Below, in pieces: positions 49,767 through 58,343 of a stretch of DNA of 64,000 nucleotides. Source of the stretch: Clostridiales bacterium (GTDB lineage Bacteria; Bacillota; Clostridia; Oscillospirales; Acutalibacteraceae); contig JAHZDE010000004.1 of NCBI GenBank assembly GCA_019422525.1, positions 1 to 64,000 on the forward strand, in the 5' to 3' direction. The notes below the pieces were generated by a model. That model did no database searches and had not been told where the DNA came from. It saw only the letters and a list, made by a program, of their open reading frames with translations. The position numbers were made by a program, and so were the translations under genes. Position 1 is the stretch's first letter; the number at the start of each line of letters is the position of its first letter.

Positions 49767-50210
49767 TTATTCTGCCACCATCACATACATTTTCGCTGTG
49801 ATTCCCGCATACAGCTTAATCTCGCAGGAATAGGTGCCGAAAGCCTTAATATCCCCGTCCACGACGACTTTACGCTTGTCAATTTCAACGCCGAACTGTT
49901 CTTTCAAAGCTTCGGCAATTTCCTTCGCCGTCACCGAACCGAACAACCGGCCGCCCTGACCAGCTTTTGCCGTCAGGCGCACAGTTTTGCCTTCCAGAAC
50001 ACCGGCTGCTTTTTTGGCTGCTTCGGTCTCTGTCTTAATCTTGTATGCCTTGGCCTCTTCGGCATTTTTCAGCTCGTTCATGGCCTGGGCGTTGGCTTCC
50101 TTGGCCAGCTTCTTCGGGAACAGGAAGTTTCTGGCATATCCGTCGGAAACATTCACCAGTTCTCCCTTTTTACCGCTTCCCTTTACGTCTGCAAGCAATA
50201 CTACCTTCAT
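49767..50210 (-). CDS. rplI: 50S ribosomal protein L9
   Basis: A 147-residue ribosomal protein. The N-terminal domain MKVVLLADVKGSGKKGELVNVSDGYARNFLFP is the L9 signature, followed by the long helix and C-terminal domain. AGGAGG precedes its ATG. The gdpP-rplI-dnaB order is conserved in Firmicutes. Confidence 0.97.
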   Translation of the reverse strand: MKVVLLADVKGSGKKGELVNVSDGYARNFLFPKKLAKEANAQAMNELKNAEEAKAYKIKTETEAAKKAAGVLEGKTVRLTAKAGQGGRLFGSVTAKEIAEALKEQFGVEIDKRKVVVDGDIKAFGTYSCEIKLYAGITAKMYVMVAE

Positions 50211-50264
50211 ATGGCAATACCTCCTGTATCATACTCAATTTTTATCCCACTGGCACAACATCCC

Positions 50265-52244
50265 TTACGGCACGTCATGCTGTGTAGCAGAATCCAGCTG
50301 CTCATTGAGCACCGAAATCAGCCTTTGCCGGGCGTCGCGCAAATTGGAGTTTTCCAGCTGAGCACCGGCCATGGTCAAATGGCCGCCCCCGCCCAGCGCC
50401 TCCATGAGAATCTGCACGTTTACGTCCCCCAGGGAACGGGCCGAAATACTCACCGTATTCCCCGTTTGGAACAGCACAAAAGAGGCTGTAATCCCCTGAA
50501 TGGACAAAAGCTCATCTGCCGCCTGTGCCGAAGCTACCCGAATGTCGGGAATATTCTCGGAAGAACAGGCAATGGCGCAGTTATTATTATAAATCTCCGC
50601 GCTGGAGACCAGCTGGGATTTTGCTTTATATGTATCAATGCTGTTGGAGAACAGCCGTTTGACCTCCACGGTATCCGCACCCCGCCGGCGCAGATAGGCC
50701 GACGCTTCAAAGGTGCGCACACCGGTTCGCAGCACAAAGCTCTTGGTGTCCAGCATAATACCGGCCATCAGCGCCTCGGCCTCTACCCGGCCCAAACAGT
50801 TGCTGCTGATATACTGCACCAGCTCCGCCACCATTTCGGAAGCCGAACTGGCATAAGGTTCATGATAAAATACAATGGCGTGTTCAATATGCTTCACCAT
50901 CATCCGGTGATGGTCAATCACTACCACCCGGGACACAGCCCGCAATACATCGGGGCTTTCCACAAAGGTCGGGGAATGGGTATCCACCACAATCAGCAGT
51001 GTCCGGGCCGTTACCATAGGCAGCGCTTCCCAAGGGGAGATAAACACTTTCCGGTCCTGCGCCACCTTTTCCACACTGGTGATAATCTGCTTTGCCAGCG
51101 ACTGCTCCCGATCGATGACCACATAGGCTTCGTGGCCCAGCCCCTTCGTCACAGCGCTCCACATGCCTACCGCCGCGCCGACCGAGTCCAAATCACTGGA
51201 CTTGTGGCCCATAATCAGCACCACATCGCTGGCGTTCACATGGTCGGACAAGGTAGCGGCAATGACCCTTGTGCGGACCTTATCCCGTTTTTCAACGCCC
51301 TTGGAAAGCCCGCCGAAAAACTCATAGGCGTCGTCCTTCTGCTTCACAGCCACCTGGTCGCCGCCGCGGCCCAGCGCCATGTCCAGCGCCTGCCTGGCCC
51401 AGTGCTCGCTCTCCTGCAAGTCCACCGCGCCCCGGCCTATGCCGATGGAAACCGTGGCCCTGCGGCCCTCCTGGGTTTTAATCTCCCGGACCTTATCCAG
51501 AATTTCAAACCGCTTTTCCTTGGCTGCGGCAATGTGGGACTCGTCGGTCATCATCAAGAACCGGCTTCCCGAAAGCTTTTTCAAAAAGCCTCCCATTTCC
51601 TGAGCCCAGCGGCTCAGTGCGCCTTCCACCTCCGAAGAAATCCGGGCATCCTCCATGCCGGAAGAATCCCTTGCCAGCTCTTCCCGGTTATCAAAAGCAA
51701 TAATTGCTACCACCGGCCGTTTTTCGTTGTACCGGCGGTTAATTTCCTTATAATACGTATCGTCGATAAAATACAGCACATAGCCCCGCACGGTACGGAT
51801 GGCATGTACGGTATATTCCCTGTCCTGAATGGTCACAGCCGTCCCTTTGTCCACCGCCACCTGATGCAGCGTTTTGGGATAAATCAAGCGCAGCGCGTTT
51901 TCTCCCCGGATGTCCTTCCTTCCGCTGATGGCCTGGAGAAACACCTGATTGGCCCACACCAAATCGCCTTCTTCGGCCACGGCAGCCACCGGGATCGAAA
52001 AGGAATTGAGCGCTTCATAATCCTGGGCGGTCAACACATTTTTGGCCGCGCGCACAGCACTGCCCACATGGGCCTTAAACTTCTTTTCCCCTACCAGCAC
52101 TATGACAAACGCGGCAATGGCAATCACCAGTTCCACCACAAAGGCGGCCGGACTGTAAAGGAGGCTGACTACCGCCATACACAGCGTGGCAACCACCATA
52201 ACATAATAGATGGGTGATGAAATCCAAATCCTGCGACGCTTCAA
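50265..52244 (-). CDS. gdpP: Cyclic-di-AMP phosphodiesterase GdpP
   Basis: A 659-residue membrane protein that hydrolyses c-di-AMP to pApA. It has two N-terminal transmembrane helices (about 10-55), a degenerate PAS domain, a degenerate GGDEF domain (about 170-300), and the DHH-DHHA1 catalytic part with MGHKSSDLDSVG, VVIDHH and GGGGHLTMAG. Start: TTG 52244 has the better spacing to AAAGGAG; TTG 52250 is the longer choice. It lies 54 bases before rplI and 47 after rnj. Confidence 0.94.
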   Translation of the reverse strand: MKRRRIWISSPIYYVMVVATLCMAVVSLLYSPAAFVVELVIAIAAFVIVLVGEKKFKAHVGSAVRAAKNVLTAQDYEALNSFSIPVAAVAEEGDLVWANQVFLQAISGRKDIRGENALRLIYPKTLHQVAVDKGTAVTIQDREYTVHAIRTVRGYVLYFIDDTYYKEINRRYNEKRPVVAIIAFDNREELARDSSGMEDARISSEVEGALSRWAQEMGGFLKKLSGSRFLMMTDESHIAAAKEKRFEILDKVREIKTQEGRRATVSIGIGRGAVDLQESEHWARQALDMALGRGGDQVAVKQKDDAYEFFGGLSKGVEKRDKVRTRVIAATLSDHVNASDVVLIMGHKSSDLDSVGAAVGMWSAVTKGLGHEAYVVIDREQSLAKQIITSVEKVAQDRKVFISPWEALPMVTARTLLIVVDTHSPTFVESPDVLRAVSRVVVIDHHRMMVKHIEHAIVFYHEPYASSASEMVAELVQYISSNCLGRVEAEALMAGIMLDTKSFVLRTGVRTFEASAYLRRRGADTVEVKRLFSNSIDTYKAKSQLVSSAEIYNNNCAIACSSENIPDIRVASAQAADELLSIQGITASFVLFQTGNTVSISARSLGDVNVQILMEALGGGGHLTMAGAQLENSNLRDARQRLISVLNEQLDSATQHDVP

Positions 52245-52296
52245 TTCCAACGACTCCTTTGCAAAATCAATCGGAAACGGGACGACCTTTCCCCCA

Positions 52297-54198
52297 TCAG
52301 ACCTCCATAATAATCGGGAGGATCATGGGGCTTCTGCGGGTACGCTCATACAGCAGCCGGGAAAGCCCTTCCTTGATACGGGTTTTCAGCGTTCCCCAAT
52401 CGTGGACGTCTCCCTGGGCGCTGTTTTCCAGTATAGTATACACCAGTTTTTTGGCTTCGTCCATAAGCGGTTCCGATTCCCGCACATAAACGAACCCTCT
52501 CGACACCACATCCGGCCCGGAAAGCACCTTTCCCGTACCGGCAGCGATGGTACACACCACTACAATCAGGCCGTCCTCGCCCAGATGTTTGCGGTCACGC
52601 AGCACAATGCTGCCCACATCGCCCACACCCAGGCCGTCTACCATCACCCGGCCTGCGGGTACCGACGGCAAGACTTTCATATAATTTTCATTCAGCTCCA
52701 CACAGCTGCCTACGTCGCCGATGAAGATGTTTTTGTCTTCCATCCCCATGGCTCTTGCCAGGCCGGCGTGTTTGCGCAGATGCTTCTGCTCGCCGTGAAC
52801 GGGAATAAAGTACCGGGGCCGGACAATGCCCTGCATCAGTTTCAGCTCTTCCTGGCAGGCGTGGCCGGACACGTGGACTTCATACATGGATTCATACACC
52901 ACGCTGCATCCCCGTTTCAGCAGCTCATCCACCACGGTGCCCACCATTTTCTCGTTTCCGGGAATGGGACGGGCAGAAATAATAATTGTATCCCCGGGGC
53001 CTACCTCCACTTTCCGGTGGTCGGCAAATGCCATGCGGGTCAAAGCGGACATAGGCTCGCCCTGGCTGCCGGTAGTCACCAGCACAATCTGCTCTTTGGG
53101 ATACCGGTTAATCAAATCAATATCAATCAAAACCCCGTCGGGGATTTCCAGATAGCCCAGTTCTGCCGCAATGCCCATAACATTCAGCATACTGCGGCCG
53201 GACAGGGCCACTTTTCGACCATATTTCACCGCGCAGTTGATAATCTGCTGCACGCGGCTGATGTTGGAAGCAAAGGTAGCGATAATCAGCCGGTCCTTTT
53301 CGGCCTGTTTAAACAGGTTGTCAAAAGAAGCGAACACCTTCTGTTCCGTCTGGGTATAGCCTGGGCGCTCGGCGTTGGTGGAATCGGCCATCAAAGCCAA
53401 TACGCCCTCCTTGCCCAGCTCGGCAAAGCGGCCCAAATCAATCATACCGCCCTGGGTAGGGGTACAGTCGATTTTAAAGTCGCCGGTATGCACCACGGTT
53501 CCCGCCGGGCTGTGGATGGCAAAGCCCACCGCGTCGGAAATCGAGTGGTTCACATGGATAAATTCCACGCTCATGCAGCCCATTTTCACCGTTTCGCCGG
53601 GATTGGTCACATGCAGCTGCACACGGTTTTGCAGTCCATGCTCCCGCAGTTTCCCTTCCACCAGTCCCAAAGTCAGGGCAGTGCCATAAATGGGCAGGTT
53701 AATTTTCTTCAAAAGATAAGGCAGTGCGCCGATGTGGTCCTCGTGGCCGTGGGAAAGGACGATTCCACGGATTTTATCGGCGTTGCGTTCGGCGAAGGTA
53801 AAGTCGGGCAGCACCAAATCGATTCCCAGCATATCCTCTGTGGGGAAAGCCAGCCCGCAGTCCACAATCAGCATATCGCCGCCACATTCAAACAGTGTAA
53901 AGTTTTTTCCAATCTCATTCAAACCGCCCAGGAAATACACCTTCATGGAAGGCTTTTGAGCTGCCTGGCGGCCTCTCCCCTTTTTGGCAGCCGGTTTTCT
54001 CACCGAACGGGAAGGCTCGCTCTTCTTCCCACGGGACGGCGCTTCCGTTTCAGCTGCTGCCGTTGTTTTTTGCCGTTTCGGGGGCGTCACCCGCTGATAC
54101 AGGGGCATATCTGCCGGTTTGGCCGTCTTTTTGGTCGTTCTCGGCCGGCGGGTCTTGTTTTCCGTTTCCTGAACGGCAGTCGTATTCTTTTTTACCAC
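52297..54198 (-). CDS. rnj: Ribonuclease J with basic N-terminal extension
   Basis: A metallo-beta-lactamase/beta-CASP RNase with endo- and 5' exonuclease activity. The zinc motif is LSHGHEDHIGALPYLL, with PVHGE and the C-terminal domain following. I start at GTG 54198, where GGAGG is spaced correctly; this gives 633 residues, including about 85 N-terminal residues rich in K, R, P and T before the conserved MKVYFLGGLNEIGKN. RNase J normally has about 555 residues, so the extension is real and looks disordered, suited to RNA or partner binding. Its promoter (54523-54551) gives a leader of about 318 nt. Confidence 0.94.
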   Translation of the reverse strand: MVKKNTTAVQETENKTRRPRTTKKTAKPADMPLYQRVTPPKRQKTTAAAETEAPSRGKKSEPSRSVRKPAAKKGRGRQAAQKPSMKVYFLGGLNEIGKNFTLFECGGDMLIVDCGLAFPTEDMLGIDLVLPDFTFAERNADKIRGIVLSHGHEDHIGALPYLLKKINLPIYGTALTLGLVEGKLREHGLQNRVQLHVTNPGETVKMGCMSVEFIHVNHSISDAVGFAIHSPAGTVVHTGDFKIDCTPTQGGMIDLGRFAELGKEGVLALMADSTNAERPGYTQTEQKVFASFDNLFKQAEKDRLIIATFASNISRVQQIINCAVKYGRKVALSGRSMLNVMGIAAELGYLEIPDGVLIDIDLINRYPKEQIVLVTTGSQGEPMSALTRMAFADHRKVEVGPGDTIIISARPIPGNEKMVGTVVDELLKRGCSVVYESMYEVHVSGHACQEELKLMQGIVRPRYFIPVHGEQKHLRKHAGLARAMGMEDKNIFIGDVGSCVELNENYMKVLPSVPAGRVMVDGLGVGDVGSIVLRDRKHLGEDGLIVVVCTIAAGTGKVLSGPDVVSRGFVYVRESEPLMDEAKKLVYTILENSAQGDVHDWGTLKTRIKEGLSRLLYERTRRSPMILPIIMEV

Positions 54199-54522
54199 GC
54201 AATAACCTCCAGTTTTGGCGCAACAGGCAAGGCTTCTCCGCAACGGGCGGCAGAAGCTGCGCGTCTGTCTGCTGCCAATCATAATATATAACAAAACAAT
54301 CTGCCATTTCCAGAGGCCCAAACGCCGGCACGCGGCTTTTCACACCAGGTCTCCCGGGAAAGCCCAGCCGGCTTTTCCCTGCGACAGATTGAAACGTTCT
54401 GCAAAAAGCGGCATTTCCCCGCCGAAACGCGGGAGCAAATCCGCTGCGCCAAGAGCACAAAACCTTGACAGGCTCGTTTTCCCTCAGCAAACAAAAAAAG
54501 TACGGACAGAATATTCCTCATT

Positions 54523-54551
54523 ATTTTACTCTACATCGCCTTTAGTGTCAA
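54523..54551 (-). promoter_or_regulatory. Strong promoter of rnj
   Basis: On the minus strand TTGACA (54551-54546, perfect consensus), a 17-base spacer and TAAAAT (54528-54523). Transcription would begin near 54516, about 318 bases before the GTG start. Confidence 0.75.
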
Positions 54552-54678
54552 GGGATTTGCCGGGCTGCTATCGCCCCTTACCGAAAATCTATTTCCATCC
54601 CATAAAGGTTTTTTGTAGTATTTCCCAAATTTTCCCCCCTATTCTTTCCCAAGACCCGATGGATATTTTTCTGTCCCC

Positions 54679-54707
54679 TTGCGCCTGCCTGCAAAAAGGG
54701 GTATCAT
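54679..54707 (+). promoter_or_regulatory. Candidate promoter of the cysteine desulfurase gene
   Basis: TTGCGC (54679-54684), 17 bases, TATCAT (54702-54707), 33 bases before the ATG. The -35 match is poor. Confidence 0.4.
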
Positions 54708-54739
54708 ACTCACCAGACGAAAGGGGAAAGGGATGGAAA

Positions 54740-55900
54740 ATGATGAAAGAAATTTATGCCGACCATTCAGCCACAACGCCGCTTCTGCCCCAGGCGCTGG
54801 ACGCCATGCTTCCGTTTCTGACAGAAATATATGGCAATCCCTCTGTACTGTATTCCCAGGGGCGGAAGGCCCGGAAGGGGATGGAGGAAGCCCGCTGGAA
54901 AATTGCCGGATGTCTGGGGGCGTCTCCGGACGAGATTTATTTTACCAGCGGCGGAACGGAGTCGGACAACTGGGCCATAAAGGGCGGGGCACAGGCTATG
55001 GCACAGGCGGGAAAACGGCACATCATCTCCACGGCTTTTGAACATCCGGCCATATTGCAGGCGCTGGAAGCCCTGAAACGCCAGGGATACTCCGTCACGC
55101 TTCTTCCTGTGGAGCCCGACGGCACGGTTTTGCCGGACCGCCTGCGAAAGGCCCTTCGTTCGGACACCGGGCTGGTGTCGGTAATGGCAGCCAACAACGA
55201 AACCGGGGTACTTCAGCCGGTGGAGGAAATGGGGCAAATCTGCCGGGAAGCCGGCGTCCTGTTTCATACCGACGCGGTACAGGCAGTGGGAAACCTTCCT
55301 TTCTCCCTACAGGACTCCTCTATCGATATGCTGTCATTATCCGGCCACAAGTTGGGCGGGCCAAAGGGAACCGGGGCGCTGTATATTCGCCGGGGACTGC
55401 TGATTTCCAATCTGATAGACGGCGGCGGACAGGAAAGCAATCGCCGCAGCGGTACCGAAAACGTAGCGGGCATTGTGGGGCTGGGGGCAGCCATGGAAAC
55501 CATGTACAGCAATCTTTCAGAGCGCACCCGGTATATCACGGCCCTGCGGCTTCGTTTGGAGGAAGGCATCCTGAAACTTCCGGGGACTCATCTCCACGGC
55601 GCCGGCTCCCCCCGTCTTCCGGGCACTTCCAATATCGGGTTTGAAGGGGTCGCCGGCAGCACCCTCATGCTGATGCTCAGCCGCCGTGGCATTTGCTGTT
55701 CCACAGGCTCCGCCTGTTCCAGCTGTTCCCATCAGGGAAGCCATGTCCTCCGGGCCATGGGAATTTCAGAAGAAATGGCAAAAGGTTCCCTGCGATTTTC
55801 CCTTGGCGCCGAAAACACCGACGAGGATATACAGGCAATCCTCAAAGGGCTGCAAGAAACCGTTTCCTTTCTCCGCACCACTTTTCCGTCCGGTGGATAA
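54740..55900 (+). CDS. Cysteine desulfurase (NifS/IscS-type)
   Basis: A 386-residue PLP enzyme that converts cysteine to alanine and delivers sulfur as a persulfide. The N-terminus (IYADHSATTPL, where the family has YxDxxATT), SGGTESDN, HTDAVQAVG, the PLP Lys204 in SGHKLGGPKG and the catalytic Cys326 in STGSACSS are present. An extra Cys pair precedes and follows the active Cys (ICCSTGSACSSC). No IscU or ThiI partner adjoins, so the sulfur acceptor is unknown; tRNA thiolation or Fe-S supply are the usual uses. Start ATG 54740 or 54743. Confidence 0.93.
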   Translation: MMKEIYADHSATTPLLPQALDAMLPFLTEIYGNPSVLYSQGRKARKGMEEARWKIAGCLGASPDEIYFTSGGTESDNWAIKGGAQAMAQAGKRHIISTAFEHPAILQALEALKRQGYSVTLLPVEPDGTVLPDRLRKALRSDTGLVSVMAANNETGVLQPVEEMGQICREAGVLFHTDAVQAVGNLPFSLQDSSIDMLSLSGHKLGGPKGTGALYIRRGLLISNLIDGGGQESNRRSGTENVAGIVGLGAAMETMYSNLSERTRYITALRLRLEEGILKLPGTHLHGAGSPRLPGTSNIGFEGVAGSTLMLMLSRRGICCSTGSACSSCSHQGSHVLRAMGISEEMAKGSLRFSLGAENTDEDIQAILKGLQETVSFLRTTFPSGG

Positions 55901-55925
55901 ATAAATTTGCCTTTCCGAAAAAGGA

Positions 55926-55968
55926 ACAGGAGCCGGTATGCAAACTCACACCGGCTCCTGTTTTTTAC
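55926..55968. terminator. Bidirectional intrinsic terminator
   Basis: ACAGGAGCCGGT (55926-55937) pairs perfectly with ACCGGCTCCTGT (55950-55961), with TTTTTT after it on the plus strand and CCTTTTT on the minus strand. It overlaps the end of tadA and ends the desulfurase transcript. Confidence 0.85.
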
Positions 55969-56459
55969 CCTTCTTTTTTCTGCTTTCGGCGCTTTTCACG
56001 GAGCCTTTTGAAAAAATCCTGCAAAAGCCCCGCCGCCTCTTCTTCCATAAACCCCGCCGTTACCTGCGGGTGATGATTGTATGGCATGGAAAATAAATCC
56101 GTCACCGAGCCGCACGACCCGGCTTTTTTGTCATAGGCCCCAAAAACCACCTGGGGAATCCTTGCGTTAATAATCGCGCCTGCACACATGGGGCACGGCT
56201 CCAGCGTCACATATAAGGTACATTGCCACAGCCGCCAGCCGCCAAGCGCCCGGCATGCGCCGTCAATGGCCTCGATTTCCGCATGACACAGGGCATTTTT
56301 CCCTGTTTCCCGACGGTTTCGGCCTTCGGAAATCACTTTTCCGTCATATACTACCACTGCCCCCACCGGGACTTCTCCCTCGGCTGCCGCTTCTTTTGCC
56401 AGCTCCAATGCCCGCAGCATGGGCTCCCGGGCCGGGACAAACACTCTTTCTTCCATCAT
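55965..56459 (-). CDS. tadA: tRNA adenosine(34) deaminase
   Basis: A 164-residue zinc deaminase making inosine at A34 of tRNA-Arg. The zinc motifs are CHAE (NALCHAEIEAIDGAC) and PCPMCAGAI; the RIPQVVFGAYDKKAG block is typical. ATG 56459 overlaps the upstream CPBP stop (ATGA). The longer ORF only extends into the upstream gene out of frame. Confidence 0.93.
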   Translation of the reverse strand: MMEERVFVPAREPMLRALELAKEAAAEGEVPVGAVVVYDGKVISEGRNRRETGKNALCHAEIEAIDGACRALGGWRLWQCTLYVTLEPCPMCAGAIINARIPQVVFGAYDKKAGSCGSVTDLFSMPYNHHPQVTAGFMEEEAAGLLQDFFKRLREKRRKQKKEG

Positions 56460-57514
56460 GCGTTCCCGATACAGCTGAAGAGAAATAACACGAAAAAGGC
56501 CACAAAGCCCGGATTGCTCACAAACGCCCACATTCTGGTGGAAAACGGCAGCAAACCGGCGACATACCGTCTGCGGAAAAATCCCCTGTTCCGTCTTGCC
56601 AACAGAACCAGCGACACAATCCCCAACAGAATCAGCCCGTAAAATATCACCTCATTCAGCGTCTGATAGGCCGCATCACTGATATACGAGCCCACCAGGT
56701 CAAACAGCAGCGAAACCCCATTGTTAATGGCATGAATCACAATGGGAATCCACAGATTGTTGGTGCGAACCATAATAAAGGCCAGAATCAGCCCCACCAA
56801 AAAGGTAAAGGCAAACTGCATCAAATTCCCGTGATAAAACGCGAACAGCAGCGCCGAACCCAGCACGGCAAACCCATCGCCGAACTTGCGCAGCTGGGAC
56901 AAAATCACACCCCGGAATGCCAGCTCTTCCACCAGCGGCGGAATCACGGCAATCTGAAGGGCCGACAAAATAATGGCAAAAGGCGTCTCCGCCGAAACAA
57001 TGTCCGGCATGGGGCCGCTGATGCCGCTTTCCTGTAAAATCACCGCGATAATATTGGCGGGAATGTTGGTAAACATACAGAAGCCTGCGCCAAACAGCAC
57101 CAGCAAAATAGAAGTTCCCGCGCCCACCTTTTCAAACCGGAAGGTTTCGTTTACCGGTAAATGCATAAAGCGTACGCATAACAAGAATGGAAGCGCCACT
57201 GCTATTATGTACACAGCGCTGAACAGCAAATAATACATGGTAGGGGTCATGCCGGCGCTGCTCATATAATCGCCGGAAAAGGGATAGCCCACCATCAGCA
57301 GGAACCGGCTGAACAGCAAACTCAGTCCGACCATCAGCGCCTGTACGGCAAAATTCGCCCAACCCAACACGTTGGAAGTATGGCGGATTTTTTTCTTTTC
57401 CTGCCACTGGGGCGTTTCCCAATAGGGGACCTGCGGCGAAAAGGGGCTGTTCTGGGGCCAGCCGCCGCTGCCGCTCCCATATCCGTTTTGATACGGAGGG
57501 AATCCGTTTGTCAT
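56456..57514 (-). CDS. CPBP-family intramembrane metalloprotease
   Basis: A 352-residue membrane protein. The N-terminal 40 residues are rich in G, P, Q, S and W and are cytoplasmic and flexible; about eight transmembrane helices follow. The protease motifs are VEELAFRGVI (EExxxR), FAFYHGN and HAINN, so the active residues are present. Family members process CAAX-like proteins, act in bacteriocin immunity or cleave regulators; the target here is unknown. It is coupled to tadA by ATGA, with a strong promoter at 57598-57627. Confidence 0.88.
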   Translation of the reverse strand: MTNGFPPYQNGYGSGSGGWPQNSPFSPQVPYWETPQWQEKKKIRHTSNVLGWANFAVQALMVGLSLLFSRFLLMVGYPFSGDYMSSAGMTPTMYYLLFSAVYIIAVALPFLLCVRFMHLPVNETFRFEKVGAGTSILLVLFGAGFCMFTNIPANIIAVILQESGISGPMPDIVSAETPFAIILSALQIAVIPPLVEELAFRGVILSQLRKFGDGFAVLGSALLFAFYHGNLMQFAFTFLVGLILAFIMVRTNNLWIPIVIHAINNGVSLLFDLVGSYISDAAYQTLNEVIFYGLILLGIVSLVLLARRNRGFFRRRYVAGLLPFSTRMWAFVSNPGFVAFFVLFLFSCIGNA

Positions 57515-57597
57515 AGGTATCCACACCTGCCCTTTCTTTCCTTTGCAAAGCCTTATCGAAAGCAGCATCCACGCAGCCGCTTTGTGTGTATTTAATT

Positions 57598-57627
57598 ATT
57601 ATGCACCAGAAGAAAAGGTTCTGTCAA
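57598..57627 (-). promoter_or_regulatory. Strong promoter of the CPBP-tadA operon
   Basis: On the minus strand TTGACA (57627-57622), an 18-base spacer and CATAAT (57603-57598). The start codon lies about 85 bases downstream. Confidence 0.7.
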
Positions 57628-57669
57628 CGGGATTTTGACAAAAAGCCTATATTAAAACCCAATCCTCTG

Positions 57670-58329
57670 TTAAAATTGATTCGCAAATTCCTGCAGAAGC
57701 CAGCCCAGCGCAGACTGTACCGTATCGGTACAAATCACAATTTCGCCATCCTCCACATACAAATCTGTCAGGCTCACGCTAATGTCCACCCCATATTGGT
57801 CAAGGGAAACGCCCGGCGTTTGTAAAACCAAACTATCCCCGTCCTGGGAGATTCCCTCGGGCAGCTTTTCCTCTGCCAGCGAAAGCACAAAGGACGGCGG
57901 AAGGGACAAAGTGCCCATCCCTGCTTCCAGCACCTGAATCCGCAGGGTTTTGTCTTCAAAGGCAACAGATGCCCGGCACCAGGCTGTCCCTTTCAGCCAG
58001 CCTTTGTCCACCGGCGCCCACACTTTCAGGGTGTCATCCGGCTGCACCTGCAAAACCAGGCCTTTCAGCGTCTCGTTGTCCTGGGCTTCCCCCAAATAGG
58101 TCAGAAACCCATTCAGCTCTTCTCCCGTCAGACGGATTTCCCCACTGGTCAGGGCGCTTTTTACCACATCCCCCACCATGGCGGAGGAAGGTTCCGGCGC
58201 TGTTTCCCCGGTTTCAGGCCCTACCTGCCATGTCAGGGAAACATACAAGGAAATCAGCGCCGCCGCCAGCACTGCCACACATCCCAGGACAATCGCAAGC
58301 ACTTTCTTTTTCCCCTTCAAAACATACAC
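57670..58329 (-). CDS. Membrane-anchored protein, YpmS-like (DUF2140-like)
   Basis: A 219-residue protein with an N-terminal signal anchor (KKKVLAIVLGCVAVLAAALISLYVSLTW) and an extracellular beta-rich domain (about 50-219). Positioning and pattern (GEIRLTGEELNGFLTYL, and GVDISVSLTDLYVEDGEIVI) recall the YpmS/DUF2140 family of surface lipid-binding-like domains, but I am not certain. It lies 14 bases after mutS2, so it is co-transcribed. A secreted function in the envelope is all that can be said. Confidence 0.6.
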   Translation of the reverse strand: MYVLKGKKKVLAIVLGCVAVLAAALISLYVSLTWQVGPETGETAPEPSSAMVGDVVKSALTSGEIRLTGEELNGFLTYLGEAQDNETLKGLVLQVQPDDTLKVWAPVDKGWLKGTAWCRASVAFEDKTLRIQVLEAGMGTLSLPPSFVLSLAEEKLPEGISQDGDSLVLQTPGVSLDQYGVDISVSLTDLYVEDGEIVICTDTVQSALGWLLQEFANQF

Positions 58330-58343
58330 CCCTTTTTCTCGAT

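Larger units (their letters stand above)
54199..54739. other. Divergent region between rnj and the cysteine desulfurase gene
   Basis: About 540 bases, no convincing gene. The rnj side (54199-54516) is a long, GC-rich leader; the two promoters are listed separately. The middle, about 54555-54675, holds nothing I recognise. Confidence 0.5.
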
